64,000 bases of DNA from Rhizobium sp. CG5 (GTDB lineage: Bacteria > Pseudomonadota > Alphaproteobacteria > Rhizobiales > Rhizobiaceae). The DNA is taken from positions 1 through 64,000 of the forward strand of contig NZ_JABAEF010000020.1 of NCBI RefSeq assembly GCF_023701945.1, written 5' to 3'. The notes below the pieces were generated by a model. The model saw only the letters and a program-made list of their open reading frames with translations, was not told the DNA's origin and searched no databases. Position numbers and translations under genes: made by a program. Positions 1 through 9,943 of this stretch are shown piece after piece (positions within the stretch are counted from its first letter, which is position 1; the number at the start of each line of letters is the position of its first letter).

Positions 1-1465
1 CCTTGATCCGACCGGGCACGCCCGCCGTTTCCGCCGCAGCTTCCAGCGCAGTGCGCGACAGGCATGAGAGGAATTCCTCTGTGCCCATATTGGGCAGGAA
101 CTCGTCAGCACCGACAGCGTCGCCGGCAATACGGGCGATCAGTCCGCTATCGGAGCGATTGCGCCGCAGAGACAGGACTTCGATGAGCACCGAGCGCGCA
201 GCCTGCACCAGCGTCTCGCGATCGAAGGACAGCTTGCCGTCCTCGCCGATCAACCGGGCAGCATGCGGGCCGCATTTCGCATGACCATAGGGATTGTCCG
301 ATGCACCGCTGGCGATGCTGACATTGGTGCCGGTGAAGGCGAGAATGAGCAAAGCCATCAGCGTATCGTCCCCGATCGGCGCACGGGCGAGCGCCTCGTG
401 CAGAGAATCGGTGCGAAGATCGCCGATCATGTCGAGGCCCTTCTGGGTCACGTCGGGCCGCGCCTTCGGTGCCTCGACTTCCTCGACGTCAGTCTCGACG
501 CCATCGGCGTCCTTGACCAGCTGGGGCTTCTTCACCTCGGGCATGCGGTAGGCAACGGACTGGACCGACCCGTCGCGCGCATTGATGTACCAGCCGGTCA
601 GGTCGCCCTTTCCGGCCTTGCCGTAGACCTGTTGTGCCTTGGCCGGCAGTTTTGCCTGACCGTATTCATTGGCCTCGACGATCGAGCCGCGCTTCGGCAG
701 GTTGTTGGAGAGCCACTCCTGCTGGGCGCCGAGGAATGCCTCGACATCTGTCGTATAGCGGCTGTCCTCGTCGGCCGGTGCAAATAGGTCCTCAACCCAG
801 GTGATGCCGTAAGCCTGCGCCAGATCATCACCGAAGCTTGCATGTTTGGCGAGCATCCGGGTCGTGGTCAGCGCCCGGGCAACCTCCCACCACGAGACCT
901 GCGGGTCCTGCTTCTTCGGCTTGTACTTCTTCCAGACCTCGGCCTGCTCGTCCTGGCCGGCGGCGGCGATCGTGCGCAACTGCTGCTCGTTCGGCATGTC
1001 GCCCCGCGCCATCTGGTCGAGCATGGCGGGCAGGATATTGGCCAGCAGCCGCAGCTTTCTGATCTGCCGGCTGGGGAGTGCCAGCGCCATGGCGATCGAC
1101 TCCTCGGTCCATCCAAGAGCCACCAGCCGTTCGATGGCGCGCCACTGGTCGACAGGGTTCAACGGTTCGCGGGCGATGTTCTCGGCAAAGGACTGCATGG
1201 CGCCGAGATCGTCTGAGGGATCAGCCAGCAGCAGCGGGATTTCCAAGAGATCCGCGGCAATTGCCTGGGCCGCGCGGCGGTGACCGAAGACGATGATATA
1301 GCTGTTTCCGCCCTCTGGATCGAGTTTGACGATGGGTGGCTGAACGACGCCGATGGCCCTGATCGATGCGCAGAGCAACGCGTCGGACTGGGGCGAGGAT
1401 TTAGATTGGCGGGAGCGGTCGGGATTGTCCTTCAGGCTGCGCGGATCGGCTGTAATCAACTGCAT
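1..1465 (-). CDS. ParB-domain plasmid protein, 3' end cut by the window edge
   Basis: The reverse strand is open from an ATG at 1465 to the left edge, giving at least 488 residues. An AAGAGG ribosome binding site precedes the start. The N-terminus (MQLITADPRSLKDNPDRS) leads into a ParB/Spo0J nuclease-like domain with the box VFGHRRAAQA near residue 75 and SFAENIAREPLNPVDQW near residue 110. A KorB-like helix-turn-helix segment (TEESIAMALALPSRQIRKL) follows. The rest is a long tail without a family that I recognise. The size is well beyond RepB, about 330 residues. Large ParB-domain proteins of this kind recur on rhizobial plasmids; they are probably DNA-binding accessory proteins rather than the partition protein, since a true repB is present at 55 kb. 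The role is inferred; the domain call is secure. Confidence 0.85.
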   Translation of the reverse strand, partial: MQLITADPRSLKDNPDRSRQSKSSPQSDALLCASIRAIGVVQPPIVKLDPEGGNSYIIVFGHRRAAQAIAADLLEIPLLLADPSDDLGAMQSFAENIAREPLNPVDQWRAIERLVALGWTEESIAMALALPSRQIRKLRLLANILPAMLDQMARGDMPNEQQLRTIAAAGQDEQAEVWKKYKPKKQDPQVSWWEVARALTTTRMLAKHASFGDDLAQAYGITWVEDLFAPADEDSRYTTDVEAFLGAQQEWLSNNLPKRGSIVEANEYGQAKLPAKAQQVYGKAGKGDLTGWYINARDGSVQSVAYRMPEVKKPQLVKDADGVETDVEEVEAPKARPDVTQKGLDMIGDLRTDSLHEALARAPIGDDTLMALLILAFTGTNVSIASGASDNPYGHAKCGPHAARLIGEDGKLSFDRETLVQAARSVLIEVLSLRRNRSDSGLIARIAGDAVGADEFLPNMGTEEFLSCLSRTALEAAAETAGVPGRIK

Positions 1466-1787
1466 GGGAATTACCTCTTGAGCTTCGGGCGGACGGACTG
1501 TCCTTGCCTCCTCATCTTCTTTTCGAAGACATCTCCCGAGCCGCAGGACGGGCCGGCGGCTGCAATTGCGCCGGAGCAGACCTGGCTTGCGGAGGAGCGA
1601 GGCACACCTGCCTTGCGAAGCAAGCTGGCCCGGTCTCGGCGACCGGCGCGATTGAGGGAACCGGCAGCCGTCGGACCGTCCTTGCGAACCGGTTTCCTTC
1701 ACCTCGTTCCCCCCCTCTCTCGTCGTCCTCCTTTCCATTTCCGAGCGATGTCACACGATTTTAAGCAATTGCTGCTGAACTCCGGTC
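1466..1787. other. Divergent intergenic region without a visible gene
   Basis: This stretch separates the ParB-domain gene on the reverse strand from the ligase gene on the forward strand, so it should hold both promoters. Open frames in it are short and look like chance frames of GC-rich DNA. I see no convincing palindrome or -35/-10 pair. Confidence 0.5.
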
Positions 1788-2834
1788 ATGACAAAGCCGC
1801 CGCGCAAAAAATCCCAGCCGCTTTTGCGGGAGACGGATCTCCCGATCCGCTCACGACCGCGCAAACGACGCGATCCGGCGCAGCCGCAGCTTCCCTTCGA
1901 CCCGATGCCAGATCGCATCGAACCGTGCCTGGCGCTGTTGAAGGCAAAGCCGCCGTCTGGACCGGACTGGATCTATGAAATCAAATGGGACGGCTATCGC
2001 GTGGCGGTCCACATCGAACCGAATTCGGTGCGGATCATCACACGTGGCGGTCATGATTGGACCGACAGGTTTCCGGCAATCGCCGCCGCGGCGCGCAAGC
2101 TTGGCGTGGGAACTGCCATTCTCGATGGGGAAGCCGTCGTGCTCGATGCAGAGGGGCGCTCGGATTTTGGGGCGCTGCAACGGTCACTGGGCGGACGCGG
2201 AGGCAGACAAGCGTCAGACGATGCCATCCTCTACGCTTTCGACCTGTTGTATTTCGACGGGCATCACCTGACGAAGATGGAGTTGTCCGGACGTCGTCAC
2301 CTGCTGGAAGACCTGATTGGCGAAAGCGAAGGCGCGATCCGCGTCTCGCAGGAGGTCGAAGCGGATGGCGTGACACTTCTCGCGGCCGCGCGCGAGCACG
2401 GCTTAGAGGGCATCATCGCCAAGCACCGCGACAGTGCCTACCGCTCGGGCCGGCTTGGCGATTGGCTGAAGATCAAATGCATCCAGAGCGAAAGCTTTAT
2501 GATTGTCGGATACGAGCCGTCCGCTCTAGCACGCGGCGGGATCGGCAGCCTGCTGCTCGCGGCATATCAGGGCGACGCGTTCGTCTATGTCGGGTCGGTC
2601 GGGACTGGCTTCAAAGAGAAAGAGGCAATGGAACTGCGCCGGATGCTGGACACGCTGAAGACCAGGCGTGCTCCGGTTGCGGTTGATAAGAAGGGCGTCG
2701 TCTTCGTTCAACCGACAGTGATTGCCGAGATCGAATACCGCGCCTGGACCGACGATGGCAAATTGCGGCATGCCTCGTACAAGGGCCTGCGGGAACTGCA
2801 AGACAACGCGGCGATCTACAAACTCAGCGAGTAG
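1788..2834 (+). CDS. ATP-dependent DNA ligase, LigD ligase-domain type
   Basis: The 348-residue protein seals DNA nicks using ATP. The adenylation motif is EIKWDGYR near residue 64, with K as the likely nucleotidyl-lysine. Later ligase motifs are visible as LDGEAVVLD, YAFDLLYFDG, EGIIAKHRDSAYRSGR and DWLKIKC. An OB-fold tail ends the protein. The length fits a stand-alone ligase domain: there is no polymerase (AEP) or 3'-phosphoesterase domain as in full-length LigD, and no Ku gene in the window. Rhizobia often carry several such small ligases besides the full LigD. It stands alone on the forward strand and converges with the methylase-helicase gene. A role in end joining is inferred from the family; it might equally act in base excision repair. 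Confidence 0.9.
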   Translation: MTKPPRKKSQPLLRETDLPIRSRPRKRRDPAQPQLPFDPMPDRIEPCLALLKAKPPSGPDWIYEIKWDGYRVAVHIEPNSVRIITRGGHDWTDRFPAIAAAARKLGVGTAILDGEAVVLDAEGRSDFGALQRSLGGRGGRQASDDAILYAFDLLYFDGHHLTKMELSGRRHLLEDLIGESEGAIRVSQEVEADGVTLLAAAREHGLEGIIAKHRDSAYRSGRLGDWLKIKCIQSESFMIVGYEPSALARGGIGSLLLAAYQGDAFVYVGSVGTGFKEKEAMELRRMLDTLKTRRAPVAVDKKGVVFVQPTVIAEIEYRAWTDDGKLRHASYKGLRELQDNAAIYKLSE

Positions 2835-2848
2835 CGCCCGAACGTGCC

Positions 2849-2890
2849 AAAAACGGAAGGGCGCTCGACCCTTTCGGGGAGCGCCCTTCC
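2849..2890 (-). terminator. Intrinsic terminator for the leftward methylase-helicase operon
   Basis: A perfect 12-bp stem is formed by 2855-2866 (GGAAGGGCGCTC) and 2879-2890. On the reverse strand it is followed by a run of five T (2849-2853 complement). It lies between the convergent ligase and methylase-helicase genes, about 120 bases after the stop of the latter. On the forward strand there is no T run, so it may stop ligase transcripts less well. Confidence 0.7.
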
Positions 2891-3008
2891 AACCCGGACA
2901 GTTTCGAACGCGCGGCAATCGCCACTGCAGGAAACCATCGAAACGGGTGATGACCGATAGATGTATACCGTCCGACCCTGTTTCAAGTGACGGTGGTTAT
3001 GCCGCTGT

Positions 3009-6000
3009 TTACGCGGCTTCCTGGCGATCATCCTCTGGTTCATCGGCGGTTGCCGCCAGATCCCTTTCGATCTCGTCCAACTGGCCCAGCTTGAGTTCGA
3101 GTTCGGCTTCGAATGAGAAGCTGTCACCCAGACGCGGCGTATAGGAGGCAAGACGCCGTTTCGCATCGATGAGCCGATTGCGATGGCTCTCACGCTCATG
3201 TTCAAACCCGCCGAGAGCATGCTCGAGCCGGGAGATGGCCCCGATCGGCGTCGTTGTTACAGCCAGGTCGATCTCGTGGTCGCCACCTGTTCGTTGAAGC
3301 AGCGTGTCGTAGCGATAACCGTCCTTGCCGAAACGCTCGCCATGATAGGCGAGATCGAAACCGCCGATGGTGGCGATGATCACCTCTTTCTCCTGCTGTA
3401 GCTGAACCAGGGTCAGGATTTCCTTCATCAGCGCGCGTCCAGCCAGTTTGCGTTCATCGAAATCTTCGCTTCCGACCTGTATCGAGAATGCGTCGCCCGC
3501 GGTCGGAACCAAACGGTCGATGTCGTTGCCCACATCCGCGATCCGGCGGTTGGAAAACTCGATATCCCGTTCGGCGTCGCGGATCTGGCGCCGGATAGCA
3601 TGCTGGTCGTCGATATGGGCGGCGCGCAGGCGATCGAGGCGGGCGATCTCGGCCTCCAGTCCCGCCTTCTGCATGAGGCGTTCGTCGCCGGATGCGATGG
3701 CCTTGGCCATGGCGAACTGGTTGGCCTGTCCCTCGCCCATGTCCTCCAGCCGGCGGACGCTGGTGTCGCCGGACAGTGCCGCCGCGATGAAGCGGGCCTT
3801 GCGCTCATTGTTCTGCCACATTGTGGCATCGAGGCTGCCGAGCGTTGCGTAGGCAAAGACGTCAACCTCGTCGTGCTGGTTACCCTGGCGGATAATACGG
3901 CCCTCGCGTTGCTCGATTTGCGACGGGAGCCACGGCACGTCGAGATGATGCAGAGCTTTGAGCCGCGCCTGGACATTGACCCCGGTGCCCATCGTCTCGG
4001 ACGAGCCGATCAGCACGCGAACCTTGCCACCATTGAAATCGTTGAACAGCCGCTGCTTGGCATCCGACTTCTTGTAATCCTGCATAAAGGCGATTTCGGA
4101 AGCTGGCACGCCAAGGCGGACGAGCTCATCGCGGATCCATCGGTATGCGGAAAAACCGCGCGTCGCCTCGACATTGATCGTGCCGAGATCGGAGAAGATG
4201 AGCTGGCCGGCGCCCGGCCGGTCGAACGGCTTGCCGTCCTTGCGACGATACTCCGCCTCTCCCGTTTCCTGCCAGATCCGGTGAGCATTGGTGACAAGCG
4301 CGTTCAGCTTGTTGGCAGCCTCGTTGCCCATCGCCTGATCGACGAGGCGCAGATCGATCGCGGCGTGACGTCCGTCGGTGATGACCGACAGCAGGATGTC
4401 ATCGCCGGGCTTGGCCGGGCCATCGCGCATCTCGATGGCCTTGATCCGCGCGTCCAGCTGTTTCTGGTAGGACTTGAAAGCGGCCGTCGGCTCGGCGGTG
4501 ACGATCTGGCGCTTGCCGCCGGAGACCTCCGGCACTTTCACATATGTTTTCAGATCGACCGGCAGCACGACATCGGCGAAAGATCGGAACATGGCAATCA
4601 GTTCCGGCACGTTGACGAACTGGCTGAAGCGCGTGACCGGCTTGTATTTGCCCGACGGCTGCAATTCGAGTTCGGTCGAGGTATCGCCGAAGGTCGAGGC
4701 CCAGGCGTCAAACTCGTGCAGACCACGTTCCGACAATGCCACTGGGCCCATCATCCGCTGAACGGAGAACATCTCGCCGAGTGTGTTGGTGATCGGCGTG
4801 CCCGACGCCAGCACCAGCGCCCTGCCCGGGTTCCTCGTCTCGATGAAGCGGGATTTGACGAGCAGGTCCCAGGCGCGCTGCGAGCCATTCGGATCGACAC
4901 CGCGCAGCGTCGACATATTGGTGGCGAAGGATAGCTTGCGGAACTCCTGCGCCTCGTCGACGATGATCTGGTCGATGCCAAGCTCGGAGATGGTGAGCAA
5001 ATCGTCCTTGCGGGTGGCGAGGGATTCGAGCCGTTCCTTGTGGCCCTCCTTCATGCGCTCGATGCGCTTGCGCGACAGACGGTCGTCGCGCTCGACCTTG
5101 ACCAGGAGCTCCTCGTAAAGCTCCAGTTCATCCTGGATCATCTGTGCCTCGAACGCCGATGGCACGGAGATGAAGCGGAATGCCGAATGGGTGATGATGA
5201 TGGCATCCCAGTTGGCGGTCGCTGCCCGCGACAGGAAGCGGTGGCGCTTCTCCCTGATGAAGTTGGTCTCGTCGGCAACCAGGATGCGGGCATTTGGATA
5301 GAGAGCGAGAAACTCGCGGGCGGCCTGTGCCAGGCAATGGCCGGGCACGACCAGCATCGCCTTGTTGATCAGACCCAGCCGCCGCTGCTCCATGATGGCG
5401 GCCGCCATGGTCAGCGTCTTGCCGGCGCCGACCGCGTGGGCAAGATAGGTGCTACCAGCCGAAATAACCCGCCAGATGCCGCGTTTCTGATGCCCATAAA
5501 GAGAAAAGGCGCCTGAGGCGCCCGGTAGTTGGAGATGATCGCCGTTGAAGGTTCGCGGCGCGATGTTGTTGAAAGTGTCGTTATAGACGCGCGCCAGCCG
5601 GTCGGTGCGATCCGGATCGGACCAGATCCACGACTGGAAGGCCGTCTTGATCTTGGCGAGCTTTTCCTTGGCGGCTTCGGTCTCAACGGTGTTGAGCACC
5701 CGTCGCTCGGTCTCGCCGTCGCGGACGGTGTCGAAGATCTGCGGCACGGACGAGTTGAGGGCGTCCGACAGAAGCTGTCCGGCGTGGCGGCGATGCGTGC
5801 CCCATTCCGTGGTGCCAGCGGCCGACCATTCCAGTTGCCGCGCATTGACCGTCCAGGTCGCCAGTTCCGGCAGATGATGAATGGAGATGTCGGTCTCCAT
5901 CATCTTTTTGACGAAGGCGACGACATCATCGGCCGGGATCCACGGCGCCCCAAGGCGTGCGGTGATGTCCGAGGGCCGGAGGTCGGCAGGCTGCACCCGC

Positions 6001-8090
6001 TCAAGCGCTGCGACATTACCGGCGAAGGCGGGATCGAGTTCGGCGGCGGCGCGAGCAACAGTGAGCTTCGAGCGGACTGCGCCGGACAGATAGGCATCGG
6101 CCATCTGCCAGGAGCCATTGGACGGATCGCGGAAGATGGATTCACCCAACTCATCGATCACACCTTCCACGTCACGATGCAGCAGCTCGGCGATATGATC
6201 GGGATCGACATGGCCGCGTTCGTTCAGAACAACCGCGAGCGCATCTGATGCCGAGGTGATCAAGGGCGCGGGCGGCGGGGCGATCACCCGTTCAGTAAAG
6301 ATCGGACCGGGTTTGGCGGTGTTGCTCTCCAGATCATAGTCTTCGATCGAGGCGACCAGCCAGCAATCGGGATCGTCGAGGAACGGCGCGAGGTTCGGCC
6401 GGCGATGGCTTTCCCTGACTTCACCGGTTTCCGGATCCTCCGATGTCGAGACGGAGGTGAAGTTGATCGGACCGAACTCGCGCACGAAACTGGACCAGGC
6501 GATGCGCAGCGCGACCTGCGCCTTTTGCCAGGGCTGGTCGCGCTCCTGAAGCTTGAGGATGAGCCGGACCGCGTCGCGGATCGGGATCAGCTTGCGGATG
6601 ATCAGGGCGTGCTTGGCGAAGATGCCGTCGCTGCTGCGGCCCTTCCTGAGCTCGACCGGGAGAGCAACCCCGTCCACCACCTGCATCAGCGCCGTGGCCT
6701 TGCCGATGAAATGGCTGCCTTCGCGAACTTTTGGATCATACGGGCGCTCTGCCATGGCTTCCGCGACTTCGTCCTCAAGTTCAAAATCTATCGGCGTGGC
6801 CTCGCCGTCGTAGATGCTTGCAGGAAGGCGTCCGATGGCCGCGTTCAGGATCGTTTCAAGATCTTCATCCGGAGGGAGGCAGGTATAGGTCTCGCCGAAT
6901 GGACCTGAGGTGATCGCATGGCGGCCCAGCACCATGTCGGGATGATCGACGAACCACCTGTTAACACGGACGCAACCGCCCTTGATATCGGCCTGAACAT
7001 CCGCGAGATCGAGCCAGCTGTCGTCTCCAGCCGGCTCGTCTGCCCGGCGCTTCCGAAAGAAGAGTATATCGACAACGACATCCGTGCCGGCGTCAGGCCG
7101 AAAGCTACCTTCGGGCAGGCGGATTGCGCCAACGAGATTGGCCATGCCGGCAATGTGTTCACGGGCGCGGGCATCGGCCTTGTCCATTGTGCCGGACGAG
7201 GTCACATAGGCGGCAAGCCCGCCAGGCTTCAGCCGGTGGATGGACTTGGCGATGAAATAGTCATGCAGCCGGAAGCCGAGATTGCGGAAAGCCGGATCGC
7301 TCTTCACCGATCGATCCGAGAACGGGGGATTGCCGATCGCGAGATCGAAATGATCGGGCAGGTCCGAGCGCGAGAAATCACCTGTGATGATTTTCGCGCG
7401 TGGCTGGAGCAGCCGGACGATACGGGCGGTGACGGGATCAAGCTCGATACCGGTGACATGGCTCACCTTGGAGAGAGCATCCGGCATCAGCGCCGGAAAC
7501 ATCCCCGTGCCGATACCCGGCTCCAGGATCCGTCCACCATCGAACCCCATGCGGACCAGGCCCGACCAGATGGCACGAACGATAAACTCCGGCGTGAAGT
7601 GGGCATATTGGGTGCAGCGCGCAAGCGATGCGTAATCACCCGGCGCAACGGCACTTTCGAGATTGCCGCCGAGCTCCTCCCAACCTTTGCAAAATGCCTC
7701 GTCGCCCGGACGCCGGAATATGCCGTTGGCCAGATCAGAGGCGCCGAAGCCGGTGAACTTGATCAATCTGGCCTGCTGGTCAGGACGAGCCGGCAGGCCC
7801 TGGCGCTCGATCTCGTTCGCCAGCAGGATGGCGGCGATATTGTCACGCGCACGGTCGCGCCAAGATTTTGCGAGACCGCGAGAACCCACCAGCCGAAAAT
7901 CGACCTTCTCCCGTATCTGCGTTGTGGGCTTCGGTTCTTTGCGGACCGGAGCGGCTGGTGCCGGCGTCAAGGGCCGGGGGTCGATATCGGTCGCGAAGTC
8001 TGCTGCGAAACCCGGCACACCGAGATCGAAACCGGATGCGAGAGCTGTATTTCCGAACAGGTCGATGGTGAAAGGATCGTCATGCGCCAT
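3009..8090 (-). CDS. Giant N6-adenine methylase / SNF2-type helicase fusion protein
   Basis: I chose the ATG at 8090 (MAHDDPF), which has AGGAG eight bases upstream; it gives 1,693 residues. The N-terminal third is a methyltransferase-like domain with a SAM-binding segment (GRILEPGIGTGMF near residue 190) and the N6-adenine catalytic motif NPPFSD near 250. A superfamily 2 helicase follows, with Walker A HAVGAGKT near 885, a DEAQEF box near 1,040, ASGTPITNT, and the C-terminal motif QREGRIIRQG near 1,390. A coiled-coil-like tail ends the protein. Proteins of this build are common on rhizobial plasmids and integrative elements. The family has been compared with SNF2 and Strawberry-notch helicases, and the biological role is not established. 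It could modify plasmid DNA or act as an anti-restriction or defence factor. It lies downstream of the DUF1419 and Toprim genes on the same strand. Confidence 0.85.
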   Translation of the reverse strand: MAHDDPFTIDLFGNTALASGFDLGVPGFAADFATDIDPRPLTPAPAAPVRKEPKPTTQIREKVDFRLVGSRGLAKSWRDRARDNIAAILLANEIERQGLPARPDQQARLIKFTGFGASDLANGIFRRPGDEAFCKGWEELGGNLESAVAPGDYASLARCTQYAHFTPEFIVRAIWSGLVRMGFDGGRILEPGIGTGMFPALMPDALSKVSHVTGIELDPVTARIVRLLQPRAKIITGDFSRSDLPDHFDLAIGNPPFSDRSVKSDPAFRNLGFRLHDYFIAKSIHRLKPGGLAAYVTSSGTMDKADARAREHIAGMANLVGAIRLPEGSFRPDAGTDVVVDILFFRKRRADEPAGDDSWLDLADVQADIKGGCVRVNRWFVDHPDMVLGRHAITSGPFGETYTCLPPDEDLETILNAAIGRLPASIYDGEATPIDFELEDEVAEAMAERPYDPKVREGSHFIGKATALMQVVDGVALPVELRKGRSSDGIFAKHALIIRKLIPIRDAVRLILKLQERDQPWQKAQVALRIAWSSFVREFGPINFTSVSTSEDPETGEVRESHRRPNLAPFLDDPDCWLVASIEDYDLESNTAKPGPIFTERVIAPPPAPLITSASDALAVVLNERGHVDPDHIAELLHRDVEGVIDELGESIFRDPSNGSWQMADAYLSGAVRSKLTVARAAAELDPAFAGNVAALERVQPADLRPSDITARLGAPWIPADDVVAFVKKMMETDISIHHLPELATWTVNARQLEWSAAGTTEWGTHRRHAGQLLSDALNSSVPQIFDTVRDGETERRVLNTVETEAAKEKLAKIKTAFQSWIWSDPDRTDRLARVYNDTFNNIAPRTFNGDHLQLPGASGAFSLYGHQKRGIWRVISAGSTYLAHAVGAGKTLTMAAAIMEQRRLGLINKAMLVVPGHCLAQAAREFLALYPNARILVADETNFIREKRHRFLSRAATANWDAIIITHSAFRFISVPSAFEAQMIQDELELYEELLVKVERDDRLSRKRIERMKEGHKERLESLATRKDDLLTISELGIDQIIVDEAQEFRKLSFATNMSTLRGVDPNGSQRAWDLLVKSRFIETRNPGRALVLASGTPITNTLGEMFSVQRMMGPVALSERGLHEFDAWASTFGDTSTELELQPSGKYKPVTRFSQFVNVPELIAMFRSFADVVLPVDLKTYVKVPEVSGGKRQIVTAEPTAAFKSYQKQLDARIKAIEMRDGPAKPGDDILLSVITDGRHAAIDLRLVDQAMGNEAANKLNALVTNAHRIWQETGEAEYRRKDGKPFDRPGAGQLIFSDLGTINVEATRGFSAYRWIRDELVRLGVPASEIAFMQDYKKSDAKQRLFNDFNGGKVRVLIGSSETMGTGVNVQARLKALHHLDVPWLPSQIEQREGRIIRQGNQHDEVDVFAYATLGSLDATMWQNNERKARFIAAALSGDTSVRRLEDMGEGQANQFAMAKAIASGDERLMQKAGLEAEIARLDRLRAAHIDDQHAIRRQIRDAERDIEFSNRRIADVGNDIDRLVPTAGDAFSIQVGSEDFDERKLAGRALMKEILTLVQLQQEKEVIIATIGGFDLAYHGERFGKDGYRYDTLLQRTGGDHEIDLAVTTTPIGAISRLEHALGGFEHERESHRNRLIDAKRRLASYTPRLGDSFSFEAELELKLGQLDEIERDLAATADEPEDDRQEAA

Positions 8091-8189
8091 TGGAAAACTC
8101 CTGTAAGTGGGCGCGCCGAGACACACTCGCCGTCAAGTGCGGGTGTTGCCAGGATGCGGATGGTGGAGGTTTGGACGTAAAGACTGCCG

Positions 8190-8795
8190 TCAGGCAGCGA
8201 TGGTTTCTGGAAGTAGACGGAACTGCACCGGCAGTTTTGCGGCGATCTCCTCTTCGGTCAGATCGTCGAGCAGCTTCCAGATTTTGCCCTGAGCGGAGGG
8301 ATAGACGAGCACGATCTGGCGATTGCGCAAGTCGGCCGGAAAGCGTGCGTCGGCATAACCACGAAAATCGGGACCGGTCGCGCTCCAGATATGATCGAGC
8401 TTTTCCTGTCGGTTCATGGCACGCACCGGACGGGATTCGCGGGCGATGATCTCGGACCGCATCCGGTCGGGCGACTGGCGATCGCCGAGGTCGCAATAGC
8501 CGTGAAACCATCGGGACCGATCATCGATCGTCAGCGCAAAGAACACGCTGGTCACGCTGGCGGCCAGAAACTCGCGCATGGCGAACATGTCGCCACGGTA
8601 AAACAGCGGAGGGAGGATCTCGAACATGTGGTCGTGGTCGGCTTCGGATATCTCAAACCACTCGCCGACATATCGCGTGCCGTTCATCCTGTCATCGTTG
8701 AACGGCGACTGGCTATGGCGATTGAACAGGGCGTACATTTCGTGGCGGCTGGCCACACCTTCAAATACCTTGCGGATAGCGGGGGAAACGAACAT
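8190..8795 (-). CDS. DUF1419 domain protein
   Basis: The 201-residue protein starts at an ATG with AAGGAG seven bases upstream. It begins MFVSPAIRKVFEGVASRHEM and has a central segment (DHDHMFEILPPLFYRGDMFAMREFLAAS) typical of the DUF1419 family as I know it from rhizobial plasmids. There is no signal peptide or membrane segment. Function is unknown. It sits between the Toprim gene and the methylase-helicase gene on the same strand with 100-base gaps, so the three probably form one backbone operon. Confidence 0.75.
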   Translation of the reverse strand: MFVSPAIRKVFEGVASRHEMYALFNRHSQSPFNDDRMNGTRYVGEWFEISEADHDHMFEILPPLFYRGDMFAMREFLAASVTSVFFALTIDDRSRWFHGYCDLGDRQSPDRMRSEIIARESRPVRAMNRQEKLDHIWSATGPDFRGYADARFPADLRNRQIVLVYPSAQGKIWKLLDDLTEEEIAAKLPVQFRLLPETIAA

Positions 8796-8895
8796 CGGCT
8801 GCTCCTTCGGGGTTGCGGCTGAAGCGAAGCCTGATCGACCTCTTCTTTCAGTCCTTTGATCACCCCTCCTCAGCCGGCGCCTCGCGGGCAGCGGG

Positions 8896-9861
8896 TCAAG
8901 GGCCGCCGTCAGGCGGGCGGCAGCTTAACCCTTGATGCGCTGGCCGCGTATGCGGCAGCTCTCCTCTCTCCCTCCTCTCCTTCAATTCCTCATTCCAATC
9001 CTCCGATTCCGGCCTCACCCGCGAGAAATCGCAACCGGTGCGATCTGCCATCTGGCGCAGACGATCGGCAAAGACCTCACCCTGAACATTGTTGTCGGTT
9101 GCGGCCACAAGCCACCCCCCTTCCCCGGAAGCCAAGATCTCCAACGCCTGAGCGGTCAGCGGCGACCAGCCGCCACCGGTGCTGACATAGAGCGTGTCAG
9201 ATCGCGTCTGCTCGATCGCGGCCAGGCTGAGCGCATCGATCGCCGCCTCCGTCACACAGATCCGACGGGCATCCACCTTTCCAAACCGGAAGAGCGCCTT
9301 GGCGCCACCGGTGGAAAACCCGCGCCAGTCCGGACCGCGCTCTTCCCAGCCGATGACGGCGCCAGCCTCATCGACATGTTTTGCCCACATCGAGCCATAT
9401 GGGCCTTCCCGAAGAACGTCCGCGTCGATCGCCGCAGAGATGACCCGCCATGGCAGCGCCCGGTTCTGTCGAAGATACCTCCATGTCGCCGATGCTCGCC
9501 ACGGCCGCTTTCTATGGTTCCAGCGGTCGGCGACCGAAGCCACCGTCTGCTTCTGACTGAAGGGTTTCTTCCAGGTCGCTGCGGTTGGCTGAAACGCGAC
9601 CAGATCGCCGACCACCGCCAGGGCCTCGGCAAAGCCGATCCCATGGAGATAGCTTGCGAGCGCGAAAACATCGCCCTTGGCATCCGAACGAGCGTCGAAC
9701 CAGCCCCTGTCGCCGTGGATTACAATGACGATGTCGTCGTCGCGCCGGAATTTGACCGCCCGGCGCGTGCTCTCTTTCCTGTCTATCGCGAAGCCGTCAT
9801 GCTCAAGGACGGCTGCGCAGCCCACCCGGGCTCGCAATTCCTCAATGTCATTCTTATTCAT
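8896..9861 (-). CDS. DUF3991/Toprim domain protein, primase-like
   Basis: The 321-residue protein starts at an ATG preceded by AGAGGAAG. The N-terminal part contains FRRDDDIVIVIHGDRGWFD and resembles the DUF3991 region. The C-terminal half carries a Toprim-like fold: an acidic strand (RICVTEAAIDALSLAAIE) supplies the conserved E, and WLVAATDNNVQGE supplies a DxD-like element (D-N-N). There is no zinc-binding CHC2 finger, so it is not a complete DnaG primase. Such proteins accompany conjugative plasmids and may act on single-stranded DNA, but this is inference. A tra-box-like palindrome lies 83 bases upstream of the start. Confidence 0.75.
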   Translation of the reverse strand: MNKNDIEELRARVGCAAVLEHDGFAIDRKESTRRAVKFRRDDDIVIVIHGDRGWFDARSDAKGDVFALASYLHGIGFAEALAVVGDLVAFQPTAATWKKPFSQKQTVASVADRWNHRKRPWRASATWRYLRQNRALPWRVISAAIDADVLREGPYGSMWAKHVDEAGAVIGWEERGPDWRGFSTGGAKALFRFGKVDARRICVTEAAIDALSLAAIEQTRSDTLYVSTGGGWSPLTAQALEILASGEGGWLVAATDNNVQGEVFADRLRQMADRTGCDFSRVRPESEDWNEELKERRERGELPHTRPAHQGLSCRPPDGGP

Positions 9862-9943
9862 TTCGCTTCCTCTGCTTTCCTGACTTTTCGGACTGGCAGC
9901 GCCCAGGCCGCGAAGATGGAAGCGCGCAAGGGCGCGGTTCGCA

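Noticed and set aside
3600..4934. A 444-residue forward frame antisense to the methylase-helicase gene
   Set aside because: It mirrors a strongly supported gene with helicase motifs, and its composition (rich in H, R, L and G) is that of an antisense shadow.
6918..8180. A 420-residue forward frame
   Set aside because: It is antisense to the methylase domain that carries NPPFSD, and it has no domain of its own.
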